DNA of 64,000 nt from Ensifer adhaerens (lineage in GTDB: Bacteria; Pseudomonadota; Alphaproteobacteria; Rhizobiales; Rhizobiaceae), in the NCBI RefSeq assembly GCF_000697965.2, contig NZ_CP015881.1, forward strand, positions 1,351,501 through 1,415,500, read 5' to 3'. Positions 8,869 through 16,989 of this stretch are shown in pieces (the first letter of the stretch is position 1; every line of letters begins with the position of its first letter). Under the pieces are notes generated by a model. That model was given only the letters and a program-made list of their open reading frames with translations. It did not search any database and was not told the DNA's origin. Made by a program: the position numbers and the translations under genes.

Positions 8869-9615
8869 TTACTTCAGGCCCCAATACTTGCTGATCAGCT
8901 GGTCGAGCGTGCCGTCGTCCTTGATCATCTTCAGGCCTTCGTTGAAAGCCGCAACATTCTCATCGCCCTTGCGGAAGACGAGGCCGAGCGGGTCAGATTC
9001 GAGGTCCTTGATGGCTACGACGAGCTCGCCGGCAAACTCGCGCTCATAGGCAGCGGCATTGGCGCCGTTGATGACGACGCCGTCGACGTCCTTATTCTTG
9101 AGCGCGATGATCGCGGCGCTGAACGTGTCGTAAGCAGCGACGTTCTCCTTGCCGACGACGCTTTCGGCGACTTGGGCGTCCGTCGTGTTTGCCTGGGCGG
9201 AAAGCTTTCTGCCGGCATTCTTGAACGCGTCGAGCGTGATGCCCTGGTCGTCAGCGCGCATGAGCACAGCCTGGCTGTTGACGATGTAGGGATCGGAAAA
9301 ATCCATCGCCTTCTTGCGTTCCTCAGTGATCGAGACGCCGGAGGCGACGAGGTCGAAGCTGCCCTGGTCAAGTGCTGCGAAGATGCCATCCCAGCCGGTC
9401 GTGATAAATTCGGCCTGGCAGTTGATCTTGGCGCAGACGGCATTGACCACGTCGACATCGAAACCGACCACTTGTCCGGTTGCCGGATCGATGCTCTCCA
9501 TCGGCGGCGAGGTCGTGTCGGATCCGACCTTCAGCAGTTTGCCGCCGAGGTCGGCGGCATGGGACACGCTCGAAGCAAGGGCTGCTACGGCCAGGGCAAT
9601 CATCAGTTTCTTCAT
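8869..9615 (-). CDS. Amino-acid ABC transporter substrate-binding protein (family 3)
   Basis: Periplasmic binding protein of 248 residues, normal for the HisJ/ArgT/GlnH family. A clear signal peptide (MKKLMIALAVAALASSVSHA) is followed by the mature start ADLGGKLLKVGSDTTSPPME. Family features include VVGFDVDVVNAV, ITTGWDGIFAAL, and SITEERKKAMDFSDPY. A strong AAGGAGGAG ribosome site precedes the ATG. It lies 20 bases after the LacI gene and is the first transport gene of the operon. The ligand is probably an amino acid or amine that feeds the downstream kinase/phospho-lyase fusion; this is inferred from gene order only. Confidence 0.92.
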   Translation of the reverse strand: MKKLMIALAVAALASSVSHAADLGGKLLKVGSDTTSPPMESIDPATGQVVGFDVDVVNAVCAKINCQAEFITTGWDGIFAALDQGSFDLVASGVSITEERKKAMDFSDPYIVNSQAVLMRADDQGITLDAFKNAGRKLSAQANTTDAQVAESVVGKENVAAYDTFSAAIIALKNKDVDGVVINGANAAAYEREFAGELVVAIKDLESDPLGLVFRKGDENVAAFNEGLKMIKDDGTLDQLISKYWGLK

Positions 9616-9634
9616 GGTTCTCCTCCTTGGATGA

Positions 9635-10708
9635 TTAACTTTGGATCAGGCGGCCGCCGAGATTATCGGGCTGGCGCGCGATCAGTGTCGGCCTGAAGAC
9701 CTGCCGCAACGCGTCAGGGTCCTCCCCCTCCATGCGGCGCAGCAGGAATTGCCCGAGCGTGCGACCGAGCACCTCGATCGGCTGATAGAAAGTCGTGATC
9801 GGCGGCGTGAAATAGGCGCTGACGTTGATGTCGTCATAGGCGATGACGTCAACATCGACGCCGACCTGGCGTCCGAGGCTGCCGAGCCCCGAGAGCACGC
9901 CGAGCGTGGTGGATTCGTTGATGCAGACGAAGGCGGTCGGAGCGTCGTCGAGCTGCAGGAAATCGATCACCGTCTGCCGGCCGAAATGGGTCGAGAGGTC
10001 GCCTTCGGCAATCAGATCCATCGGGGCTTCCAGGCCGGCCTCGCGAAACGCCCGGACGAAACCGTCGATCCTGTCGAGCGCGTAGGAAAGCCGCCGCTCC
10101 GGATTGACGAGCGCGATCCGCCGGTGGCCGCCGGCGATCAGCCGCGCGGTCGCCGCATGCGCTGCCCATTCGTTGTCGATGTCGACATGGGCATAGTTGA
10201 GATCCCCGCGGCAGCGCCCCATCGAGACGAACGGGAAATCCTCAGCGACGAGCAGATCGATGCGCGGGTCATCGGCGAGAATACCGGAGAAGATCAGGCC
10301 ATCGGCAAGCCCCTGATCGACGATGCGGCGCGCCGCGTCCGCGCCATCGGCCGCGTCGCGGATCACGTGCACCGACATGCGGTAGTCGGTGCCATCGAGT
10401 GCCTGGCTGATGCCGCTGAGGGTCTGGGTGTATTCGACGCCGTCCCATTCATAGTCGCGTGCCGCAGTCACCGGCATCAGCACTGCGGCCTGAAAGCTCT
10501 TGCCGGTGCGAAGCGCCATGCCGCGGGCGTTGGCCTGATAGCCGACCTCACGGGCTGCCTTGTAGATGATGTCTCTGGTCGCCGGCGCGACCACCGGGGA
10601 TTCGCGCAAGGCCTTCGAGATCGTTGCGATGGAATAGCCCGTCATCTCGGCCAGGGTCTTGATCGTCGGCGTCGGCGTGCGCCGCGCCCTGTGCATCTCA
10701 GTCGCCAT
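9635..10708 (-). CDS. LacI-family transcriptional regulator
   Basis: 357-residue DNA-binding repressor. The frame is open to 10771, but ATG 10708 is preferred: GGGAGG precedes it and the helix-turn-helix then begins at the usual place (TIKTLAEMTGYSIATISKAL, about residues 16-35). The rest is a periplasmic-binding-protein-like effector domain ending in the typical RPTLIARQ. It is the first gene of the operon that continues with binding protein, permease, dehydrogenase and fusion enzyme. Its own promoter carries the same paired operators as the sugar ABC promoter at 3284-3318, which suggests autoregulation and control of both operons. Confidence 0.93.
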   Translation of the reverse strand: MATEMHRARRTPTPTIKTLAEMTGYSIATISKALRESPVVAPATRDIIYKAAREVGYQANARGMALRTGKSFQAAVLMPVTAARDYEWDGVEYTQTLSGISQALDGTDYRMSVHVIRDAADGADAARRIVDQGLADGLIFSGILADDPRIDLLVAEDFPFVSMGRCRGDLNYAHVDIDNEWAAHAATARLIAGGHRRIALVNPERRLSYALDRIDGFVRAFREAGLEAPMDLIAEGDLSTHFGRQTVIDFLQLDDAPTAFVCINESTTLGVLSGLGSLGRQVGVDVDVIAYDDINVSAYFTPPITTFYQPIEVLGRTLGQFLLRRMEGEDPDALRQVFRPTLIARQPDNLGGRLIQS

Positions 10709-10754
10709 GCACCCTCCCAGGCCTCGACCTCTCCTGAACATAGAGGTAACAGCC

Positions 10755-10790
10755 AATAAAAACGTTTTCAAGGAAAATAAAAACGTTTTT
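10755..10790 (-). promoter_or_regulatory. Paired LacI-type operators over the lacI-like promoter
   Basis: Two AACGTT cores at 10761-10766 and 10782-10787, flanked by A/T runs, have centres 21 bp apart, the same spacing as at 3284-3318. On the minus strand a possible promoter is TTGCGA at 10805-10800 with TTTTAT at 10782-10777 (17-base spacer), so the sites cover the -10 region and early transcribed sequence. The LacI start codon follows about 50 bases on. Confidence 0.68.
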
Positions 10791-10888
10791 ATTTTCGCGT
10801 CGCAACAAGCCGCAGCGCGATACCGGACGCGCGCATCTACGTGCCTAGAACCATAGGGAGGTGATCTAAAGAGTGAATACGCCGCCCG

Positions 10889-11644
10889 TTAGTGAGCGGT
10901 GTAGGCGCCGTCAACGAGATGAACGCTCCCGGTGATGAAACTCGCCTGCTCGGACAACAGGAAACAGATCAGGGCAGCAACCTCATCCGGCGTACCGAGA
11001 CGACCCATCGGCTGCAGAGACATCATGCGCCTGTTTTTTGCCACGTCAGCATTTTCCGCCGAGAGCGGCGTGTCGATCCAACCAGGCGCCACGGCATTGA
11101 TACGAATTCCCGTTCGGGCATATTCGATTGCAGCAGCCTTCGTCAGCCCAACCACTGCATGCTTGGCGGCCGTGTAGGCGGCTGCGGCCGGCAGAGCGAC
11201 AGCGCCCAGAATGGAAGAGGTATTGACGATGGCACCCCCGCCCTGAGCGACCATGGCCGCGATCTCGTACTTCATACAATAGAAGACGCCGTGCAGGTTC
11301 ACATTCATCAATGCGTGCCAGCCATCAACTGGATAGTCGGCGGTCGCCTTGCGGACCCCATCGACGCCGGCATTGTTGACCGCCAGATGCAGACCGCCGC
11401 AGGTCTTAACAGCGAAGGCAACCAGCTTTTCCACGGCGGCAGCGTCAGCAACATCGACGGCAACGTCGTGGGCTGCGCCCCCCTTCGCGCGAAGCTCCGC
11501 AACGATGTTGCGCGCGCCCTCAGCGTCGACGTCGGCAGCCACCACTTCTGCCCCCTCGGCAGCGAGTTGCCGACACACGGCTGCGCCAATTCCCGAACCC
11601 GCGCCAGTCACGAGCGCTACCTTGCCAGCGAAGCCTAAATTCAT
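10889..11644 (-). CDS. Short-chain dehydrogenase/reductase (glucose-1-dehydrogenase-like)
   Basis: 251-residue NAD(P)-dependent oxidoreductase of the classical SDR type. Motifs: TGAGSGIGAAV near residue 14, NNAGVDG, catalytic serine region NTSSILG, YTAAK (Tyr-x3-Lys), and the C-terminal ALICFLLSEQASFITGSVHLVDGAY, which is very typical. The gene stands alone: its 3' end faces the LacI promoter, and upstream lies an A+T-rich gap before a rightward transpeptidase gene. The substrate is unknown. It could join the sugar or amino-acid catabolism to its left, but it lacks the paired operators. Confidence 0.9.
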   Translation of the reverse strand: MNLGFAGKVALVTGAGSGIGAAVCRQLAAEGAEVVAADVDAEGARNIVAELRAKGGAAHDVAVDVADAAAVEKLVAFAVKTCGGLHLAVNNAGVDGVRKATADYPVDGWHALMNVNLHGVFYCMKYEIAAMVAQGGGAIVNTSSILGAVALPAAAAYTAAKHAVVGLTKAAAIEYARTGIRINAVAPGWIDTPLSAENADVAKNRRMMSLQPMGRLGTPDEVAALICFLLSEQASFITGSVHLVDGAYTAH

Positions 11645-11973
11645 GCTGCCATTCCTAATTTACATGTTTCGACCCGTCGAGCGTGCACGACATCGCAAGT
11701 CATTTCATGGGCGCACATCAGGCCCCGATCTTCCAACCTGGCTGATGCAACTACACACAAGAATCGCAGCAAATTTTAATCCAATCCATGCATCACACCC
11801 ATCCTCTCGTTCCAGATATACAATCCTTTTCGTTCATCCCTGGGACGCAGAAAAAATATTAAGCGTCATCTGATTATCTGCTTGCAAGCCTCACTTGATT
11901 CATTGGAACTTGGCCAGGCAATATTGTAATGCTAGAAAGATTCGGGGCGTACCATTTTTCTCAGCAGGTAAAG
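11645..11973. other. A+T-rich intergenic region with divergent promoters
   Basis: 329 bases between the leftward dehydrogenase and the rightward L,D-transpeptidase gene. It is clearly richer in A+T than its surroundings. I see no convincing gene. A possible rightward promoter is TTGGAA at 11903-11908 with TGTAAT at 11925-11930 (16-base spacer), about 45 bases before the transpeptidase start. No operator or hairpin stands out. Confidence 0.4.
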
Positions 11974-12561
11974 ATGGACAATCACCGCATTACACGGAGA
12001 CTCCTGTTAACCGGCAGCCTTGGCTTGTTGGCGGGATGCAGTTCAACTTGGCAAGGCGTCTCCTTTCCGTCCCTATACGGCGGCACCCCGGGCGTTGATC
12101 GTCGCTACCGAAAACGGCACGTCCGATATGACGGCAACGAGCCGGCCGGAACGATCCTTGTCGACACATCGCAACGCTACCTCTACTCGATCGAAAGTGG
12201 TGGATGGGCGATGCGCTACGGAATCGGCGTCGGAGAAGAAGGCCTGACCCTCAAGGGGCGGGCAGTTGTCGGTCGAAAGGCGGAATGGCCGACATGGACA
12301 CCGACGGCAAGCATGATCCGACGCAAGCCGGAATTGGCGCAATACGCCGGTGGCGTTACAGGCGGCCCTCACAACCCGCTAGGGGCGTCGGCTCTATACC
12401 TTTATCGCAATGGACAGGACACCAAGTTCCGGCTCCACGGTACAAATGCGCCCTGGACAATAGGGCAAGCCGTTTCCAACGGCTGCATCCGCCTCACCAA
12501 CGAGGACATCGTCGACCTATACGCACGGACACCGATTGGAACTTCGGTATTGATCATTTGA
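11974..12561 (+). CDS. L,D-transpeptidase (YkuD domain), predicted lipoprotein
   Basis: 195-residue envelope enzyme that makes 3-3 peptidoglycan cross-links or attaches proteins to peptidoglycan. The open frame begins at 11929, but ATG 11974 gives a proper export signal: basic start with twin arginines (RITRRLLLTGS) and a lipobox LLAGC at C22. The YkuD domain covers about residues 60-195 with the catalytic signature HGTN, then SNGCIRL, where Cys is the nucleophile. The domain ends VLII, as in rhizobial homologues. It is the first of several envelope genes on this strand, each apparently with its own leader. Confidence 0.93.
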   Translation: MDNHRITRRLLLTGSLGLLAGCSSTWQGVSFPSLYGGTPGVDRRYRKRHVRYDGNEPAGTILVDTSQRYLYSIESGGWAMRYGIGVGEEGLTLKGRAVVGRKAEWPTWTPTASMIRRKPELAQYAGGVTGGPHNPLGASALYLYRNGQDTKFRLHGTNAPWTIGQAVSNGCIRLTNEDIVDLYARTPIGTSVLII

Positions 12562-12751
12562 AGCCGTACTCTATCTGAGTTTGACATTGGAGTAGGGGCC
12601 AGCACGCTTTGATGGATTATTTAAACTTCGGTAACGATAAACCGACCAACGAGCGTGTTATTTCTGCACTAGGACGAATCTCGAATTACCGGTAATACTA
12701 TGAATGTAGCCTTCGAATAACCATTCCGACAACAGAGGAAAGGAAATATTG

Positions 12752-12883
12752 ATGAGCCGAATTCTAATCGTGACAGTTGCGTTGCTTTCCGTGGCCAGCC
12801 TCGCCGCTTGCGGGACAATCGGTAAAGGCAAAGGCAAGGCGCCACCACCGGTGGCTGAAGAACCAGCGCCCGTTTACAAATAG
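12752..12883 (+). CDS. Small lipoprotein, 43 residues
   Basis: A short gene found by reading the sequence: ATG after GAGGAAAGGAAATATTG, then MSRILIVTVALLSVASLAAC with a lipobox LAAC at residue 20, followed by a GK-repeat and a proline-rich tail ending PAPVYK. The signal peptide, lipobox, good ribosome site and clean stop make it a credible outer-membrane or periplasmic lipoprotein. Function unknown. It lies between the transpeptidase and another lipoprotein gene. A weak hairpin (12900-12923) follows. Confidence 0.75.
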   Translation: MSRILIVTVALLSVASLAACGTIGKGKGKAPPPVAEEPAPVYK

Positions 12884-13028
12884 TCACTGACCTTAGTTCG
12901 GGGAGGACCTCACAGTCCTTCCCGCCCTGTCTGACCGTGGCCGGCTTGGCCACATTTCGCGACGCGGATCGAAAGCCACCAGTGGCGCATTCGCAGCCTG
13001 ATCAGAATTTGGGAGAGATGGCGCAGAA

Positions 13029-13601
13029 ATGACTCGTTCACGAGGTCGTATTTCGTTCGCCGTCCTAGCCGCAATCGCGGTTACGGCGTGTCAATCGCAG
13101 GACAAGGGCCCTCAGCCGCGATTCGTCTCAAGCTATGCGGGCACCACGTCACAACAGCGCGATCAGGGCTATTTCATTGAATTCCGCTCTCGTTATGCGC
13201 TCAGTTACGGTCACTCCTACGTAATTTTTGGCCGGCTCAGCAAGTCTGGAGCGATGATCAGTCCAGAAGTTGCGGGGCTTGCACCCGCGACAAGCGACAC
13301 TGCTCCCTATGTTATTGGCCACCTTTTGCCGGTTCCGGCCGAAACTGGCGTCAGTGACGGTGATCTGGAGGAACAGTACAGGTCCGCGAGCTGGCGCGTC
13401 ATGTTGACGGAAGCGGAGTATCGCGACGTCGTTGCCAAGATCCGAAAGCTCAAGTCCGAAGCCCGCTTCTGGCAGGCGTCAATCTACAACTGCAACGCTT
13501 TCGTCGCCGACATCGCCCGCTCCATGGGCTACAAGACACCAGGCATCTGGCTCAGGCCCCAGCAGTTCATCACGAGACTACGCGAGATGAACGGCGGATA
13601 G
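13029..13601 (+). CDS. Lipoprotein of unknown function, possibly with a papain-like fold
   Basis: 190 residues. The N terminus is a lipoprotein signal peptide with lipobox VTAC at C21. The rest has no motif that I can assign with confidence. Two conserved-looking spots, YGHSYVIFG (H62) and YNCNAFVADIA (C155), are in the order and surroundings of permuted papain-like (NlpC/P60 or LRAT-like) hydrolases, where His precedes the catalytic Cys that starts a helix. That fold call is an inference from motif spacing only. It stands alone downstream of the small lipoprotein. Start ATG 13029 fits the signal peptide. Confidence 0.8.
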   Translation: MTRSRGRISFAVLAAIAVTACQSQDKGPQPRFVSSYAGTTSQQRDQGYFIEFRSRYALSYGHSYVIFGRLSKSGAMISPEVAGLAPATSDTAPYVIGHLLPVPAETGVSDGDLEEQYRSASWRVMLTEAEYRDVVAKIRKLKSEARFWQASIYNCNAFVADIARSMGYKTPGIWLRPQQFITRLREMNGG

Positions 13602-13813
13602 GCTGAAAGAACACGCGCACCCCTCCGAACGGTCAACAAGGACCGCTTGCGCCATCATCGGCTGCCATCACCACCCTTGGCTGCTGATTATGGGTATCGG
13701 CTGGCCGTCGACGTTTCGGTACCTTGTCAGGTCGAGGCGGCGCGTGGCAGTCTCACCTACGCTTGCCGCTTCGGTGATCGAACCCTGCAGCAAAAGAGCT
13801 TGAGTGAAACAAC

Positions 13814-14407
13814 GTGAACATGTCTGTCGCTTCCATTGGCGAAATCGTCTGGGTCATAGGCATCATTGCCTGGTACGTTATCCGTTATCCCTTTGAGCGC
13901 CGGGCAAAGCGCGTGCGGGTGATGAGCAGTCGTCGCTCGGCGAGCGATACGATCGGTCTGGCCGCTGCGTTGGCGGGCCTTGCGATTTTGCCCGGATTGT
14001 ATGTTGCAACGGGAATCCCCGCTTTCGCCGACTATACGGGGCGCCCATGGTCGGTGGGTCTTGGCGGCGTCATCTTCGCCTTGGCTCTATGGACGTTCCG
14101 CCGCACCCACAAGGAACTCGGCCGAAACTGGTCGATCTCGCTGGAAATTCGCGAAAAACATCAGTTGATCTGCGGGGGCCCTTACGCCCTCGTGCGCCAT
14201 CCGATGTACACCAGTTTCCTGCTCATGGGCGTTGGCCAGCTGTTTCTGCTGTCGAACTGGGTGGCTGGCCTCGTGGGTGTCCTTGGCTTCGCTGTGCTTT
14301 TCTTCCTGCGTGTAAGCAAGGAGGAGCGCCTGATGCTGGAATTCTTCGGGCCCGAATATCGCGCTTACATGGACAGGACGAAGCGAATTATACCCTATAT
14401 CTATTAG
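13814..14407 (+). CDS. Isoprenylcysteine methyltransferase/PEMT-like membrane methyltransferase
   Basis: 197-residue membrane protein of the ICMT/PEMT/NnrU group. It has about four hydrophobic segments and the conserved C-terminal cofactor region GPYALVRHPMYTSFLL, then KEERLMLEFFGPEYRAYM, which is diagnostic of this family (S-adenosylmethionine-dependent methyl transfer to lipids or thiols). The start may be GTG 13814 or ATG 13820; neither has a strong ribosome site. It is followed after 10 bases by the acyltransferase-fold gene and then the SDR gene, so it heads a three-gene operon. The true substrate is unknown. Confidence 0.85.
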   Translation: MNMSVASIGEIVWVIGIIAWYVIRYPFERRAKRVRVMSSRRSASDTIGLAAALAGLAILPGLYVATGIPAFADYTGRPWSVGLGGVIFALALWTFRRTHKELGRNWSISLEIREKHQLICGGPYALVRHPMYTSFLLMGVGQLFLLSNWVAGLVGVLGFAVLFFLRVSKEERLMLEFFGPEYRAYMDRTKRIIPYIY

Positions 14408-14417
14408 AGGTGGCACT

Positions 14418-15200
14418 ATGCGCGGCCGACCGATCAAGCTTTCCGCCGCACGACGCCTCGTCGGCGATCTGATGCGATTTTCCATCGGCGTGCCGCGGGT
14501 CACGGTGCAACGGCAGATGGACATCAGCGCGTTGCACAAAGCCCGGGCAGGCCGACCTGACCGGCCATCGTGGATGGTGTTGTTTCTCAAGGGTTACGGG
14601 TTACTCTCGATGGAGACACCCGAGTTTCGCCGGGCTTATGTCAAGCTTCCGAGACCGCAACTCTATGAGTATCCCGGAAGCATCGCGTCCGTGGCGCACG
14701 AGCGCGAGCACGAAGGCGAACGGGTCGTCCTTCTCAGCACGATCAAGCAACCCGAGAGGCGGTCCCTTGCCGAATTGAGCGCCCTGCTCCAGGAGGCCCG
14801 GTCCCGCCCCGTGCTCGAGATCAGGGAATTCCGGCGGGCGTTGAAGATTGCACGCCTGCCCGCGCCGTTGCGGCGGCTGCTGATGTGGCTCAGCCTGAAC
14901 ATGGGGCGCCAGCGCGGCCACCGCTTCGGCACCTTCCAATTGTCGGTCTATTCCGGCCTGGGTGCGGAGTCGCTCAATCCGCTGACGCCTTTGACGACCA
15001 TCTTCAACTATGGGCCGATCGGTGACGACGGATCGGTCACGGTCAGGATCCACTATGACCACCGTGTCATGGACGGCGCCAATGTCGCGCGAGCCCTGGC
15101 TCGTTTCGAGGAAATATTGAACGGCGAAATCGCCGACGAGGTGGCAGAGCTTTCCGAACTCGACCAGCCGCCAATCGCTACGCCGGAGCCATCGGCATGA
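14418..15200 (+). CDS. Acyltransferase-fold protein related to 2-oxoacid dehydrogenase E2 catalytic domains
   Basis: 260 residues. The clearest feature is VTVRIHYDHRVMDGANVARAL near residues 208-228, the HxxxDG active-site motif of the chloramphenicol acetyltransferase/E2 superfamily. There is no lipoyl domain and no peripheral-subunit-binding domain, so it is not a complete E2. The front half is basic and includes a short hydrophobic stretch (WMVLFLKGYGLLSM). It overlaps the next gene by 4 bases (ATGA) and follows the methyltransferase gene. Probably an acyl transfer enzyme acting with the two neighbours; the substrate is unknown. Confidence 0.72.
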   Translation: MRGRPIKLSAARRLVGDLMRFSIGVPRVTVQRQMDISALHKARAGRPDRPSWMVLFLKGYGLLSMETPEFRRAYVKLPRPQLYEYPGSIASVAHEREHEGERVVLLSTIKQPERRSLAELSALLQEARSRPVLEIREFRRALKIARLPAPLRRLLMWLSLNMGRQRGHRFGTFQLSVYSGLGAESLNPLTPLTTIFNYGPIGDDGSVTVRIHYDHRVMDGANVARALARFEEILNGEIADEVAELSELDQPPIATPEPSA

Positions 15201-16075
15201 CATCGCAGCAGTCACCACGACCCGCCATTGTCGTTGTCGGAGCGTCCCGGGGCATAGGCAGGGCAATTGCAGAGCTTGCCGCACGAGACGGCGCGCCGGT
15301 CGTTCTGGTCGCGCGATCCATCGAAAGCTTGCACGTCGTGCAAGCCGCGATCGAACAGGCGGGCGGCGAGGCATTCTCCCTGCCGGTCGATCTGGCCTCG
15401 CCCGATGCCACGCGCATTCTCGACGAATTTCTTTCGCGCGAAGGCCTCGTCTGCGACGTTCTTGTCAACAGTGCCGGCTATGGCCTGCGCGGCGCGGCGA
15501 CCGCTTTGCCGATTGCCGACCAGATTGGAATGATCGACGTCAATGTGCGTGCGCTTGCGGCCCTTACTTTGCACCTGTTGCCGGGCATGGTCGCGCGCGG
15601 CCGCGGCGGCATCATCAATCTAGCCTCGGTCGCGAGTTTTACGCCCGGCCCGTACATGGCAATGTATTATGCGAGCAAAGCCTTCGTTCGTTCGTTCTCC
15701 GAAGCGCTATACCAGGAGACGCGAAGGACCGGCGTAACTGTGACCTGCGTTGCGCCGGGACCGGTATCGACCGAGTTCCTCGAAAAATCCGGCGCCAACA
15801 GGGCTGCCTTGTTCAAGGCGCTCCCGAAAGCCACTCCGGAATACGTGGCAAAATGCGCCTGGCGCGGCTTCAAGGCGCGCCGGCGGCTGGTCATTCCCGG
15901 CATTTCCGCCAGGCTGGCAATCCTGATGGCGGGCCTCCTTCCCTCCGCAGCGCTCTTGCCGCTTGTTGGTCGTCTGCAACTGCGCGGCAACGACCCCTGC
16001 CCCTGCGGATCTGGCAAGCAACTGAAGCACTGCTGCCGCGCAGGCCACGCCAAAGGCGGAACGGCCCCGGCGTGA
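15197..16075 (+). CDS. Short-chain dehydrogenase with C-terminal SEC-C zinc motif
   Basis: 292 residues. Residues 1-255 are an SDR: GASRGIGRAI, NSAGYG, and YYASK (Tyr-x3-Lys), like the acyl-CoA/steroid reductase type DltE group. The last 25 residues carry NDPCPCGSGKQLKHCC, a SEC-C zinc-binding motif best known from the SecA tail. Between them is a short hydrophobic stretch (LAILMAGLLPSAALLPLV). The start overlaps the acyltransferase-fold gene by 4 bases. An SDR carrying SEC-C is uncommon; zinc binding or ribosome/protein docking is possible. The three-gene set suggests modification of a lipid or acyl chain, which is inference. Confidence 0.88.
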   Translation: MTSQQSPRPAIVVVGASRGIGRAIAELAARDGAPVVLVARSIESLHVVQAAIEQAGGEAFSLPVDLASPDATRILDEFLSREGLVCDVLVNSAGYGLRGAATALPIADQIGMIDVNVRALAALTLHLLPGMVARGRGGIINLASVASFTPGPYMAMYYASKAFVRSFSEALYQETRRTGVTVTCVAPGPVSTEFLEKSGANRAALFKALPKATPEYVAKCAWRGFKARRRLVIPGISARLAILMAGLLPSAALLPLVGRLQLRGNDPCPCGSGKQLKHCCRAGHAKGGTAPA

Positions 16076-16151
16076 TCCGGCTCCGCAGCCTGCTTCTCGT
16101 CACGTCCTTCGCCAAAGGGCGCAGGGAACGGACTTCGATCGATGGCCACGA

Positions 16152-16835
16152 TCAGTGGGCTGCGGCGCCAGCGGAGAGGAAATTTGCCTCCCACTCACTT
16201 TCCGGAATTTCGTCACCAACCTGAAACTCAAATGCGGCGACGCTTTTGATATCCGGCGCCACGGCGCAGCCAAACTTGATATTGAACCAGCGCCCCTTGC
16301 TGCGAAAGGCGGCGCCTTCCGCACGGAGGTTCCGCCCAGCCAAGACGATATCCGACGTGGCGTAGGCGACGAGCAGGTCGGGGGTAAAGTCGACGCGCCA
16401 GCGATGAACCTGCTCCATCGCCTCGAGATTGCAGAGCTGGACGATCTGTTCATCGGCGGCGAGCTGTGACAGCCCTTCCAGCGCCTGTCTGCTGCGTGGA
16501 TCAGCCAGTATCGCCGCCGAGAAGAACCGCTTCGCTTGCACCATCGGCTGGGCAGCCGGCGGCAGCGTGGCTGTTTCCGCAGCAGGCGCCGTCTCCGGAA
16601 CGGAATGCGCGACGGGCGGCGCATTTTGCGGTCCGAGCGCGGGCTGCACCACCTCAGGGCGTGGGGGTGGCAATTCCAGTATCTGAACGGCGATCCCCTC
16701 GTCCGGGCTCGGAACAGGTGGCCGTGGTGACGGGAGGAGGAAAAGCACCGCCACGGCGAACGCATGGAGGATGAGAGCAAGCGTTAGGCTTGGCCAGATC
16801 GGTGTCTCATTGCGACGATGCTTTACTGCTTGCAC
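16152..16835 (-). CDS. DUF930 family protein, membrane anchored
   Basis: 227 residues. It has a single N-terminal membrane segment (LTLALILHAFAVAVLFLL), a proline-rich spacer up to about residue 95, and a C-terminal DUF930-type domain (FFSAAILADPRSRQAL, EQIVQLCNLEAMEQV). The TM plus proline-rich layout resembles TonB-like proteins, but the C-terminal domain is different. Function unknown; DUF930 proteins are common in rhizobia. It lies 154 bases downstream of ftsK on the same strand and convergent with the SDR gene. I see no terminator between 16076 and 16151. Confidence 0.8.
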   Translation of the reverse strand: MQAVKHRRNETPIWPSLTLALILHAFAVAVLFLLPSPRPPVPSPDEGIAVQILELPPPRPEVVQPALGPQNAPPVAHSVPETAPAAETATLPPAAQPMVQAKRFFSAAILADPRSRQALEGLSQLAADEQIVQLCNLEAMEQVHRWRVDFTPDLLVAYATSDIVLAGRNLRAEGAAFRSKGRWFNIKFGCAVAPDIKSVAAFEFQVGDEIPESEWEANFLSAGAAAH

Positions 16836-16989
16836 CGATCAGATCATCCCATGCGCGACATTAGGGCCGGAAGCATCACGACGACGGCTCCTGACGCAGG
16901 CGACACTAACAGCAACTCGAAGATAGAAAAGCCGCCGCCAACAACCTGTCAGCGACGGCTCGAAATCCTGGCCTGGGCTACGCCCGGTA

